From positions 2,891,001-2,955,000 of the forward strand of contig NZ_CP032684.1 of NCBI RefSeq assembly GCF_003627795.1: DNA of 64,000 nucleotides, given 5' to 3'. This stretch comes from Rhizobium sp. CCGE531. Its GTDB lineage: Bacteria > Pseudomonadota > Alphaproteobacteria > Rhizobiales > Rhizobiaceae. This document shows positions 51,980-60,747 of the stretch, in pieces. The position numbers and the translations under genes were made by a program. The notes beneath the pieces are model-generated. The model saw nothing but the letters and a program-made list of their open reading frames with translations. It had not been told where the DNA came from and made no database searches. Position 1 is the first letter of the stretch. Every line of letters begins with the position of its first letter.

Positions 51980-54900
51980 ATGGCTGCGCGGCAACGCATC
52001 ATTCCAGTAAGACGTGAGTATAATCGCTGGGTCGCGAACCAGACCCTGGAAGACTATGCCCTGCGTTTTACCGCCAAGAGCGCGCGGCAATTCTCCTCGC
52101 AACGCATATCGCAAACGGCCATCGGCGCCATTTCCTTCCTGGCGCTGGAGGCGATCGGCGGCACGATCACGCTCTCCTACGGCACCACCAACGCCTTCTA
52201 TGCCATCATCGTCGCCAGCATCGTCATGTTGGCGATCGGATTGCCGATCAGCCGCTATGCCATCCGCCACGGCGTCGACATCGACCTTTTGACGCGCGGC
52301 GCGAGCTTCGGCTATATCGGCTCGACCGTCACCTCGCTGATCTACGCCAGCTTCACCTTCATGCTCTTTGCGATCGAAGCATCGATCATGTCCGGGGCGC
52401 TGGAACTGACGCTCGGCATACCCGTTTGGATCGGCTATATCATCAGCGCCGTCATGGTGATCCCGCTCGTCACCCACGGCGTCAGCCTTATCAGCCGGTT
52501 CCAGCTGCTGACGCAGCCCTTCTGGATCGTTCTCAATATCCTGCCCTTTGTCTTCATCGCCTTTGCCGATTGGGGTAAATTCGATCTCTGGCGCGCCTTT
52601 GCCGGCATTCATCATGCAGCGAGCGCCCCGGGCAACGCCGCCCCCTTCGATCTGGTGGAATTCGGCGCCGCTTCCGCCGTCATCCTCGCCCTGATGTCAC
52701 AGATCGGCGAGCAGGCCGACTTCCTGCGCTTCCTGCCGCCGGATGGTCACCGCAAATGGCGCCATCGCCTGGCTGTCTTCCTTGCCGGGCCGGGATGGGT
52801 GATTATCGGCGCGCCGAAGCTGCTGGCTGGTTCCTTCCTCGTCGTTCTGACGCTGACCTCGGGCGTGCCGGCCGATCGCGCCGCCGATCCCGCGCAGATG
52901 TATCTGACGGCCTTCGGCTATATGATCCCCTGGCACAATGCCGCGCTGCTGCTGATGGCCGCCTTCGTAATGATCTCGCAGCTCAAGATCAATGTCATGA
53001 ACGCCTATGCCGGCTCGCTTGCGTGGTCGAACTTCTTTTCGCGGCTGACGCACAGCCATCCCGGCCGCGTGATCTGGCTCGTCTTCAATGTCGCCATCGC
53101 GCTGCTGCTGATGGAACTCGGCATCTACCGGCTGCTGGAAGAGACGCTCGGCATCTTCTCGATCATCGCCATGGCCTGGCTCTGCACCATCTCCGCCGAT
53201 CTCTTCATCAACAAGCCGCTGGGGCTGGCCCCGCCCGGCATCGAATTCAAGCGCGCGCATCTCTACGACATCAATCCGGTCGGCCTCGGCGCCATGGCGC
53301 TTTCGGCAAGCATCGCCCTGATCGCGCATTTCGGCGCTTTCGGCTCGATCGCGGCGTCGCTTGCGCCCTATATCACCCTGATCGTCGCGCTCATCGCCTC
53401 GCCCGCCATCGCGTGGGCGACCGAGGGCAAATATTACCTCGCCCGCAAGCCGCGACAGAGCTGGAAGAACCTGACCACCATCACCTGCTCGGTCTGCGAA
53501 CACCCGTTCGAGCCCGAGGACATGGCCTGGTGCCCGGCCTATGCCGCGCCGATCTGCTCGCTCTGCTGTTCGCTCGACAGCCGCTGCCACGACATGTGCA
53601 AGCCGAAAGCACGGCTCAATACGCAGGTCGCCACGGTCGCAAAGGCCCTGCTGCCGGAAAGCATCGTCGCGAAGCTTGCCACGCGCCTCGGTCGCTACGG
53701 CATTGCCGTCGCCGTGGCTCTGACCGCCGTGGGCGCGATCCTGGCAATGATCGCGCATCAGGTGGGCGCCGCATCTCCGGAGACGGCCTCCGTCGTCAAC
53801 CGCACCATCCTCATCGTCTTCTTCGTCTTTGCCGTCATCGCCGGCGTCGTCTGCTGGTTCTATGTTCTCGCTCATGATAGCCGCGTGGTCGCCGAGGAGG
53901 AATCCTCGCGCCAGAACACGCTGCTGCTGAAGGAAATTGCCGCGCACAAGAAAACCGACGCCGCCCTGCAGGGCGCCAAGGAGGCGGCCGAGGCGGCGAA
54001 CCGCGCCAAGAGCCGCTATGTCGTCGGCCTGAGCCACGAACTGCGCACGCCGCTCAATGCGGTGCTCGGCTATGCGCAGATACTGGAGCGCGACGAGACC
54101 ATTCCCGCGCCCCGGCAATCCTCGCTCAAGGTCATCCGGCGCAGCGCCGAGCATCTTTCGGGTCTGATCGACGGGCTGCTGGATATTTCGAAGATCGAGG
54201 CCGGCCGCCTGCAGGTCTACTCCAACGAAATCAACATCCACGACTTCCTCGACCAGATCGTCGACATGTTCCGTCCCCAGGCGCAAGCCAAGGGGCTGAC
54301 CTTCATCCATGAGCGCTCCGCCTCCCTGCCCGACTATGTCCGCACCGACGAAAAGCGGTTGCGCCAGATCCTCGTCAATCTCCTTTCCAACGCCATCAAG
54401 TTCACCGATACCGGGACCGTTCGCTTCGAGGTGGCTTACCGCAACCAGGTCGCCACCTTCACCGTTTCCGACACCGGCCGCGGCATCGCCGCCAAGGACA
54501 TTACCCGTATCTATGAACCCTTCCAGCGCGGCGAGGCCGATAGCGTCAGGCCGATGCCCGGCCTTGGCCTTGGTCTCACCATCACGCAACTGCTCACGAA
54601 CACGCTAGGCGGCGAGATTTCCGTTGCGAGCGAGAAAGATGTGGGCTCGACCTTCAAGGTGCGCCTGATGTTGTCGGCCGTGATCCGCCCGATGAAACCG
54701 CCGGCACAGGAGCAGCGCATTGCCGGCTACGAAGGGCCGCGTCGCACCATCGTCGTCGTCGACGACAATGAAGATCATCGCGAACTGATGCGCGAGATCC
54801 TGTCGCCGCTCGATTTCATCGTGCTGACCGCCGCCGGTGGTCCCGACTGCCTGACACTGATCGAAGGCATCAAGCCGGATCTGTTCCTGGTCGATATCTC

Positions 54901-55369
54901 CATGCCCGGCATGAACGGCTGGCAGCTCGTCTCGCGGCTCAGGGAGAACGGCCAGACGGCGCCGATCCTGATGCTGTCGGCCAATATCGGCGATGCCGCC
55001 GCGGCGACCGACAGCGACGATAGCCACAACGACGCCATCTCCAAGCCGATCGACATCCGCCAGCTTCGCGACAAGCTTGCGCTTCATCTCGGCCTGAAGT
55101 GGACCTACGCCGATGCCTCCGCACCGCTAGCACCGAAATCGCCGCCACCCTTGAAGAGCCCGGGGATTGAGCATGTGCGCGAATTGGCGCGGCTCGGCGA
55201 GATAGGCTATATCAGGGGCATAGAGGCAAAGCTTGCCGATCTTGCCAAGCTGGATGAAAATCAGCCCTTCACCGCCGCTATGCGCGCTCATGTTCAGGCC
55301 TTCGATCTCGGCGGCTTCCTGAATGCGCTGCACGCCTTCGACACTGAAAAGGTAGATCAGATTGGCTGA
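51980..55369 (+). CDS. NCS1 nucleobase-permease/hybrid sensor histidine kinase fusion
   Basis: The 1129-residue protein joins a transporter to a kinase. Residues 1 to about 490 form some 12 membrane helices resembling NCS1 cytosine/purine/allantoin permeases (ALEAIGGTITLSYGTTNAFY). Next is a cysteine cluster with Cys503, 506, 518, 526, 529, 530, 536 and 540, a probable zinc site. Two further helices (about 572-645), a coiled coil, HisKA with His686 (GLSHELRTPLNAVLG), HATPase with Asn804, and a receiver with Asp972 complete it. It may sense a nucleobase, ureide or urea-linked signal while binding or moving it. It is divergent from urtA, and a response regulator gene overlaps its end. Confidence 0.9.
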   Translation: MAARQRIIPVRREYNRWVANQTLEDYALRFTAKSARQFSSQRISQTAIGAISFLALEAIGGTITLSYGTTNAFYAIIVASIVMLAIGLPISRYAIRHGVDIDLLTRGASFGYIGSTVTSLIYASFTFMLFAIEASIMSGALELTLGIPVWIGYIISAVMVIPLVTHGVSLISRFQLLTQPFWIVLNILPFVFIAFADWGKFDLWRAFAGIHHAASAPGNAAPFDLVEFGAASAVILALMSQIGEQADFLRFLPPDGHRKWRHRLAVFLAGPGWVIIGAPKLLAGSFLVVLTLTSGVPADRAADPAQMYLTAFGYMIPWHNAALLLMAAFVMISQLKINVMNAYAGSLAWSNFFSRLTHSHPGRVIWLVFNVAIALLLMELGIYRLLEETLGIFSIIAMAWLCTISADLFINKPLGLAPPGIEFKRAHLYDINPVGLGAMALSASIALIAHFGAFGSIAASLAPYITLIVALIASPAIAWATEGKYYLARKPRQSWKNLTTITCSVCEHPFEPEDMAWCPAYAAPICSLCCSLDSRCHDMCKPKARLNTQVATVAKALLPESIVAKLATRLGRYGIAVAVALTAVGAILAMIAHQVGAASPETASVVNRTILIVFFVFAVIAGVVCWFYVLAHDSRVVAEEESSRQNTLLLKEIAAHKKTDAALQGAKEAAEAANRAKSRYVVGLSHELRTPLNAVLGYAQILERDETIPAPRQSSLKVIRRSAEHLSGLIDGLLDISKIEAGRLQVYSNEINIHDFLDQIVDMFRPQAQAKGLTFIHERSASLPDYVRTDEKRLRQILVNLLSNAIKFTDTGTVRFEVAYRNQVATFTVSDTGRGIAAKDITRIYEPFQRGEADSVRPMPGLGLGLTITQLLTNTLGGEISVASEKDVGSTFKVRLMLSAVIRPMKPPAQEQRIAGYEGPRRTIVVVDDNEDHRELMREILSPLDFIVLTAAGGPDCLTLIEGIKPDLFLVDISMPGMNGWQLVSRLRENGQTAPILMLSANIGDAAAATDSDDSHNDAISKPIDIRQLRDKLALHLGLKWTYADASAPLAPKSPPPLKSPGIEHVRELARLGEIGYIRGIEAKLADLAKLDENQPFTAAMRAHVQAFDLGGFLNALHAFDTEKVDQIG

Positions 55370-56285
55370 GACCACCCTTCCCCGCGACATAGTCTTGCTG
55401 GTGGACGATTCGCCCGAGGCGCTCGGCTTCCTGACGGATGCGCTCGAGCAATCCGGCTTCTCCGTGCTGATCGCCACCTCCGGATCGGCGGCGCTGAACA
55501 TCGTCGAGCGCATCACGCCCGATCTTATCCTGCTCGATGCCGTCATGCCGGCGATGGATGGTTTTGAGACCTGCCGCCGGCTGAAGGCCAATGCGGGCAT
55601 CGCGCAGATTCCCGTCGTCTTCATGACCGGGCTGACCGAAACCGAGCATGTGGTGCACGCGCTGGAATCCGGCGGCGTCGATTATCTGACGAAGCCGATC
55701 AATGTCGACGAGCTGCGCGCCCGCATCCGCGTCCACCTGCGCAATGCCCGCTCCGCCCAGAGCGCCCGGGTGGCGCTCGATGCCGCTGGCCGCCATCTCC
55801 TGGCGGTCAAGGGCAACGGCGCCATCCATTGGTCGACGCCGCAGGCAACCCGCCTCATCAACGCCGCGACCGGCAGCGACGACGGCCTCGATCTCGCGTC
55901 GAAACACATTGCCGCCTTCATGCTGGAACGGGAGCGGCTTGGGCTGGCGCGCGACAATCTTCTTTCGATCAGCAATGGCGGACAGGCGGCGTTGCAATTT
56001 ACCTTCCTCGGCGCCATCGGCCCCGACGAATATCTTTTTCGCCTGACGGCCACCAATCAGCGCGCCGATGATGATATCCTGCGCCAGCATTTCTCTTTGA
56101 CACAACGCGAATCCGAGGTGCTGCTATGGCTCGCCAAGGGCAAATCGAACCGCGACATCGGCGAAATCCTCGGGCTATCAGCCCGTACGGTGAACAAGCA
56201 TCTGGAGCAGATCTACGTGAAGCTGGGTGTCGAGAACCGGGCATCCGCCGCCGTGAAAGCAGCGCATGCGCTGCATGAAGTGTAA
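55362..56285 (+). CDS. Receiver/LuxR-type DNA-binding response regulator
   Basis: A 307-residue regulator. A receiver domain (IVLLVDDSPEALGFLTDALE, phosphoacceptor Asp59, GVDYLTKPINVDELRAR), a middle linker of about 110 residues, and a C-terminal LuxR helix-turn-helix (LTQRESEVLLWLAKGKSNRD, then LSARTVNKHLEQIYVKLG). The only fitting start is TTG, eight bases inside the end of the kinase gene, so translation is coupled and the pair is a two-component system. Likely targets are the divergent urt operon and its own genes. Confidence 0.9.
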   Translation: MAETTLPRDIVLLVDDSPEALGFLTDALEQSGFSVLIATSGSAALNIVERITPDLILLDAVMPAMDGFETCRRLKANAGIAQIPVVFMTGLTETEHVVHALESGGVDYLTKPINVDELRARIRVHLRNARSAQSARVALDAAGRHLLAVKGNGAIHWSTPQATRLINAATGSDDGLDLASKHIAAFMLERERLGLARDNLLSISNGGQAALQFTFLGAIGPDEYLFRLTATNQRADDDILRQHFSLTQRESEVLLWLAKGKSNRDIGEILGLSARTVNKHLEQIYVKLGVENRASAAVKAAHALHEV

Positions 56286-56327
56286 GGGCAGTCAGGCCTT
56301 CTCCCTGCTTGCGGCGAGAAGACGGTA

Positions 56328-57299
56328 TTAAATCACACGATCCGGTGGCTCGCGCCCGGCAAAGAAGGCGGTGATATTGTCCACCACCTTCATGCCCATC
56401 GCGGTGCGTGTCTCTTCCGTGGCGCTGCCGAGATGCGGCAGAAGCACGACATTGTCCATCGTCCGCAAGCGCTCGGGAACATGCGGCTCGGCCTCATAGA
56501 CGTCGAGGCCGGCGCCGCGGATCCTCCCCTGCTCCAGTGCTGAAATCAACGCCGCCTCGTCGACGACATCTCCCCTTGCCGTATTGATCAGGAAGGCGCC
56601 GGGTTTCATGGCTGCGAAGCGGGCCGCATTCATCAGGTGGCGGTTTTCGGCGCCGCCTGGGCAATGCAGGGAGACGAAGTCCGAGACTTCGAGAACATCC
56701 TCCACCCTCTGCAATTGCACCGCGCCATAGCGCGCGGCTTCCATCGGATCGATGGCGGAGCGATTATGGAAGACGACTTCCATGCCGAAGCCGAAATGAC
56801 AGCGTTGCGCAAACGCCCTGCCGATGCGGCCGAAGCCGATGATGCCGACTGTCTTGCCGGTGACTTTGGTGCCGACCAGATGCGTCGGCCGCCAGCCGGT
56901 CCATGCCCCGGCCCTGAGCTCGCGCTCACCTTCCCCGCCGCGCCGGGCAACGGAAAGCAGGAGCAGCATGGCGATATCGGCGGTGCAGTCCGTCAGGACA
57001 CCAGGCGTGTTGGTGACGACCACGCCCTTTTCCTTGGCGACGGCGATATCGATGTGATTGAAGCCGACACCGAAATTGCCAAGAATCCTCGTCCGGATCG
57101 CCTGACCTTCGAAGAGCGCGGCCGGAAGCTTGTCGGATACGGTCGGGAGAACCGCATCATAGGCCAGCAGCGCCTCGCGCAACTGCGCCAAATCGAGCGC
57201 GACGTCATCCTTGTTCAGCGTGACATCGAAACGCTCCGAAAGCACCGCCTCGACCGCGGCCGGCCAGCGCCGGGTAACGAGAATACGGGGTTTGCTCAT
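56328..57299 (-). CDS. D-isomer-specific 2-hydroxyacid dehydrogenase
   Basis: A 323-residue NAD(P)-dependent dehydrogenase resembling glyoxylate/hydroxypyruvate reductases. The Rossmann motif is GIIGFGRIGRAFAQ, the catalytic Arg is in NTARGDVVDE, Glu is in LDVYEAEP, and His is in LLPHLGSATEETR. The ATG follows AGGAGGAAG. A longer in-frame reading to 57407 crosses the livK terminator and is rejected. It is an isolated gene after the liv cluster. The substrate is uncertain. Confidence 0.9.
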   Translation of the reverse strand: MSKPRILVTRRWPAAVEAVLSERFDVTLNKDDVALDLAQLREALLAYDAVLPTVSDKLPAALFEGQAIRTRILGNFGVGFNHIDIAVAKEKGVVVTNTPGVLTDCTADIAMLLLLSVARRGGEGERELRAGAWTGWRPTHLVGTKVTGKTVGIIGFGRIGRAFAQRCHFGFGMEVVFHNRSAIDPMEAARYGAVQLQRVEDVLEVSDFVSLHCPGGAENRHLMNAARFAAMKPGAFLINTARGDVVDEAALISALEQGRIRGAGLDVYEAEPHVPERLRTMDNVVLLPHLGSATEETRTAMGMKVVDNITAFFAGREPPDRVI

Positions 57300-57392
57300 G
57301 CTGCCTTCCTCCTGCCGATACAAGGGCAGATTTAAAGCAGCTCCTGCGCGAAGGGAACGACGAACCGACTTTGCGGCCATGAAAACGGCAGA

Positions 57393-57418
57393 GAAAAGCC
57401 CGGCCAACAGGCCGGGCT
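57393..57418 (-). terminator. Intrinsic terminator of livK
   Basis: AGCCCGGCC and GGCCGGGCT (57397-57405, 57410-57418) pair perfectly with an AACA loop. On the minus strand TTTTC follows. It lies 41 bases past the livK stop. Confidence 0.87.
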
Positions 57419-57458
57419 CCTCAGATCATCAGCAATGCCTGAAAGGGCAATGCAAAGA

Positions 57459-58580
57459 CTACTTAGAGATTTCGTCGTAGTTATACTTGCCGTCGGAACC
57501 CTTGGCCCACTTGTACATGACGTAGTCCGGACGGGTGATATCGCCCTTGGCGTTGAAGCCGAGATCGCCGATGGCGGTCTTGAACGGACCCTTTGCCTTC
57601 AGAGCGTCGGCCACAGCCATCGGATCGTTGGAACCGGCAGCCTTGGCGGCGGCAGCGATAACCTGCAGGGCCGAGTAGGAGTAGAGCGTGTAGCCTTCCG
57701 GCTCGTAGCCGGCAGCGCGGAACTTGGCGACGAGATCGGCGGAAGCCTTGTTCTTGCGCGGATCCGGCGCGAAGGTCATCAGCGTGCCGTTAACGGCGTC
57801 GCCGGCGATCGAGGCCAGCTCGTTCGAGACGATACCGTCACCGGACATGAAGTGAGCCTTCACGCCCTGGTCGGCCATCTGACGCATGATGAGACCGGCT
57901 TCGGTATGCAGACCGCCGTAATAGACGAAGTCGACGCCAGCCTGCTTCATCTTGGCGATGAGGGCGGAGTAGTCCTTGTCGCCAGGGGTGATGCCTTCGT
58001 AAAGAACTTCCTTTACGCCATCGGCGTTGAGGTTCTTCTTGGTTTCGTCGGCGAGGCCCTGACCATACGGGGTCTTGTCATGAACGACGGCAACCTTGGC
58101 GCCCTTGAAATTGTCGGCGATGTACTTGCCGGCAACCTCGCCCTGCTGGTCGTCGCGACCGCAAGTACGGAAGGTGTTCCACAAGCCGCGTTCAGTGAAC
58201 TGCGGATTGGTCGAAGCCGGCGTGATCTGCAGGATGCCGTTTTCGGCATAGACTTCCGAAGCCGGGATGGAAACGCCCGAGTTGAAGTGACCGACAACGA
58301 ACTTCACGCCGTCAGCAACGAACTTGTTGGCGACCGAAACGCCCTGCTTGGCATCGGAAACGTCGTCGCCGAGTTCGACCTTGACCTTTTCCCCGTTGAT
58401 GCCGCCGGCCGCGTTGATATCGGCAGCAGCCTGCTCTGCACCCTTCTGGAGCTGCGCGCCAAACGCAGCATTCGGGCCCGTCAACGGACCGCCAACGCCA
58501 ATAATGATGTCGGCCTTGGCAACGCCGCCGAACGCGATCATCGCCGACAAAGCCACCGCCGACAGAAGATACTTCTTCAT
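57459..58580 (-). CDS. livK: Branched-chain amino acid ABC transporter substrate-binding protein (LivK/BraC type)
   Basis: A 373-residue periplasmic receptor with signal peptide [19 protein letters not shown]. The mature start [20 protein letters not shown] and [20 protein letters not shown] are typical of LivJ/LivK/BraC. The disulfide-forming cysteine region [13 protein letters not shown] is present. The ATG has GGGAG upstream. It follows livHMGF and a small membrane gene, with a 188-base gap that probably holds its own strong promoter. It corresponds to rhizobial braC. Confidence 0.93.
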   Translation of the reverse strand: MKKYLLSAVALSAMIAFGGVAKADIIIGVGGPLTGPNAAFGAQLQKGAEQAAADINAAGGINGEKVKVELGDDVSDAKQGVSVANKFVADGVKFVVGHFNSGVSIPASEVYAENGILQITPASTNPQFTERGLWNTFRTCGRDDQQGEVAGKYIADNFKGAKVAVVHDKTPYGQGLADETKKNLNADGVKEVLYEGITPGDKDYSALIAKMKQAGVDFVYYGGLHTEAGLIMRQMADQGVKAHFMSGDGIVSNELASIAGDAVNGTLMTFAPDPRKNKASADLVAKFRAAGYEPEGYTLYSYSALQVIAAAAKAAGSNDPMAVADALKAKGPFKTAIGDLGFNAKGDITRPDYVMYKWAKGSDGKYNYDEISK

Positions 58581-58768
58581 ATTGTTACTCCCAATTTTTG
58601 AGCGGGTTCCGTTCGATTTGCCCCTGCGCGATACCCACCAATCATCACGCCGGTAACGCATGTATTTCCGAACTCTGGAAGCATGACCCTGCCGTATGTC
58701 ATTTGCTTTATTGAGGGGCAGGATGACGCCGATGCTGCATGCAGACTGTGCCTAGTTTAAGCACACTG

Positions 58769-59122
58769 TCAATTCTTCTTCTTCCAGGAAAAGGCCGAGG
58801 TCTTTTCATAGAGCCAGTAATAATTGTTCACCATCTGGTCGGTGCGCCGGTAGCGATATCCCGCCATCGAGAACACGAGCAGGAGAACGACGTCGATGAT
58901 GTAGATCGTTGAATCGAATACCGGTCCGTTGAACAGCGCATGGTGCAGGAATTGCAATCCCAGGCCGATCAGGAAGCTGTAGATAACGACAAGCGGATAG
59001 GAATCCCAATTGGAGGCCACGGCACGACCGGCGCGCCATGCGGTCCAGAACCCAAGAATGACGATAACCACGCGTATGACCATGCGGCCGCCGCTATCGC
59101 TGTCGAAGAGAAGTCCCTGCAT
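58769..59122 (-). CDS. Small membrane protein of the liv operon (DUF6867-like)
   Basis: A 117-residue protein with three hydrophobic segments (VIRVVIVILGFWTAWRAGRA, then YPLVVIYSFLIGLGLQFLHH, then DSTIYIIDVVLLLVFSMAG) and a basic, aromatic C-terminal tail (NYYWLYEKTSAFSWKKKN). I know of no defined function. The DUF6867 name is a tentative recollection. It lies 24 bases after livF and before livK on the same strand, so a role linked to the transporter is plausible. Confidence 0.72.
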   Translation of the reverse strand: MQGLLFDSDSGGRMVIRVVIVILGFWTAWRAGRAVASNWDSYPLVVIYSFLIGLGLQFLHHALFNGPVFDSTIYIIDVVLLLVFSMAGYRYRRTDQMVNNYYWLYEKTSAFSWKKKN

Positions 59123-59146
59123 ATCAAATTCTCCGCGGAACGAGAC

Positions 59147-59875
59147 TCAATGATGCCCACCTTCGAGATAGGCGGCGCGCACTTCCGGATTGGCAAGCAA
59201 CTCCTTGCCCGAACCGGTCATCGTCACCCGGCCGTTGACCATCACATAGGCACGATCGGAAAGCTTCAGCGCCGCAAAGGCATTCTGCTCGACGAGGAAC
59301 ACCGTCAGCCCCTGGGTCTTGTTCAGATCCTTGATGGCTTCAAAGATACCTTTGACGATCAGCGGCGCAAGACCGAGCGACGGCTCATCCAGCAGCAGCA
59401 GCTTGGGGCGCGCCATCAGTGCTCGGCCGATCGACAACATTTGCTGCTCGCCGCCCGAAAGCGTGCCGCCGCGCTGCGCCTGGCGCTCCTTGAGGCGCGG
59501 GAAGAGCGTGAAGATCTTCTCGACGTCCTCGTTGAAATGTTTGAGCTTGTCGAGGCTCGCGCCCATCTGCAGGTTTTCATGGACCGTCATGCGCGGAAAA
59601 ATGCGCCGCCCTTCGGGCGACTGGGCGATGCGAAGCCTTGCGATCTCATGCGTCGGCATGCGCGTGATATCGCGGCCATCGAAGGTGACCGAACCGCTGC
59701 GTGCCTGCGGGCTGCCGCAGATCGTCATCATCAGCGTCGACTTGCCGGCGCCGTTGGCACCGATCAGGCTGACGATCTCGCCGCTGTTGACTTCGATATC
59801 GACGCCGGCAAGCGCGCGGATATTGCCGTAATAGGTCTCGACACCCGCGACTTTCAGAAGTGGTTGCCCCGTCAT
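59147..59875 (-). CDS. livF: Branched-chain amino acid ABC transporter ATPase LivF
   Basis: A 242-residue ATPase. Walker A is GANGAGKSTLMMTICG, then AQSPEGRRIFPRMTVHENLQ, signature LSGGEQQMLSIGRAL and Walker B LLLLDEPSLGLAPLI. The start ATG overlaps the livG stop (TGATG). It corresponds to braG of rhizobial Bra systems. Confidence 0.94.
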   Translation of the reverse strand: MTGQPLLKVAGVETYYGNIRALAGVDIEVNSGEIVSLIGANGAGKSTLMMTICGSPQARSGSVTFDGRDITRMPTHEIARLRIAQSPEGRRIFPRMTVHENLQMGASLDKLKHFNEDVEKIFTLFPRLKERQAQRGGTLSGGEQQMLSIGRALMARPKLLLLDEPSLGLAPLIVKGIFEAIKDLNKTQGLTVFLVEQNAFAALKLSDRAYVMVNGRVTMTGSGKELLANPEVRAAYLEGGHH

Positions 59876-60747
59876 CAATTTTCGCCCTCTTGGAGGTGCT
59901 CGACTTCGGCAATCACCTCTTCCACTTCCTCATCCTCGACGCCCAGATAGGCCGCGATCACCCTTGGATCGTTCTTGACTTCATCCGGCGTACCGTCGGC
60001 GATCTTCTGCCCATATTCGAGCACGATGACGTGGTCGGAGATTTCCATGACCACCGACATGTCGTGTTCGATCAGCAGGATCGACGTGCCGATATCCTTG
60101 CGGATGCTGCGCAGAAACTCATTGAGAACCAGGGACTCGCGAGGATTGAGACCGGCCGCCGGCTCGTCCAGACAAAGTAGTTCGGGACCGGTGCACATGG
60201 CGCGGGCGATTTCCAACCGACGCTGGGCGCCATAGGGAAGATCGCCGGCCGGATCGTCGGCGCGATCGATGAGATCGGCCTTTTCGAGCCAGAAGCGTGC
60301 CAGCTCGATCGCATTCTTCGCCTCGGCCCGATAGGGACCGATGCCAAGCAGGCCAAGGATCGTATAGCCTGAGGCCCGCATCAGCTTGTTATGCTGCGCC
60401 ACCAGCAGGTTTTCGAGCACAGTGAGGCCCGAAAACAGGCGAATATTCTGGAAGGTACGCGCCACCTTGGCTTCGCGCGTGATCCGGAAATCCGGAAGCC
60501 GCTCCAGCAGATAGTCCTTACCGCTTTTCTGGTTGAGCGTTATCATGCCCATCGTCGGCTTGTAGAAACCGGTGATGCAGTTGAACACCGTGGTCTTGCC
60601 GGCGCCGTTCGGTCCGATCAACGCCGTGATGTCGCCACGCTTCGCCTCGAAGGAGAAGTCGTTGATCGCCATCAGGCCACCGAACCTCATGGACAGGTGA
60701 TCGACCTTCAGCAGAACGTCGTTGGGGGTTGCGGTCACAGCGTTCAT
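59875..60747 (-). CDS. livG: Branched-chain amino acid ABC transporter ATPase LivG
   Basis: A 290-residue ATPase. Walker A is GPNGAGKTTVFNCITGFYKP, then VARTFQNIRLFSGLTVLENL, signature region LPYGAQRRLEIARAM and Walker B LLCLDEPAAGLNP. The C-terminus is extended and acidic (VEDEEVEEVIAEVEHLQEGE), longer than in E. coli LivG. Its start overlaps the livM stop by one base. Confidence 0.94.
   Translation of the reverse strand: MNAVTATPNDVLLKVDHLSMRFGGLMAINDFSFEAKRGDITALIGPNGAGKTTVFNCITGFYKPTMGMITLNQKSGKDYLLERLPDFRITREAKVARTFQNIRLFSGLTVLENLLVAQHNKLMRASGYTILGLLGIGPYRAEAKNAIELARFWLEKADLIDRADDPAGDLPYGAQRRLEIARAMCTGPELLCLDEPAAGLNPRESLVLNEFLRSIRKDIGTSILLIEHDMSVVMEISDHVIVLEYGQKIADGTPDEVKNDPRVIAAYLGVEDEEVEEVIAEVEHLQEGEN

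Noticed and set aside
52697..54589. 630-codon open frame opposite the permease-kinase fusion
   Set aside because: Antisense shadow of a gene with conserved kinase motifs; no ribosome site or domain of its own.
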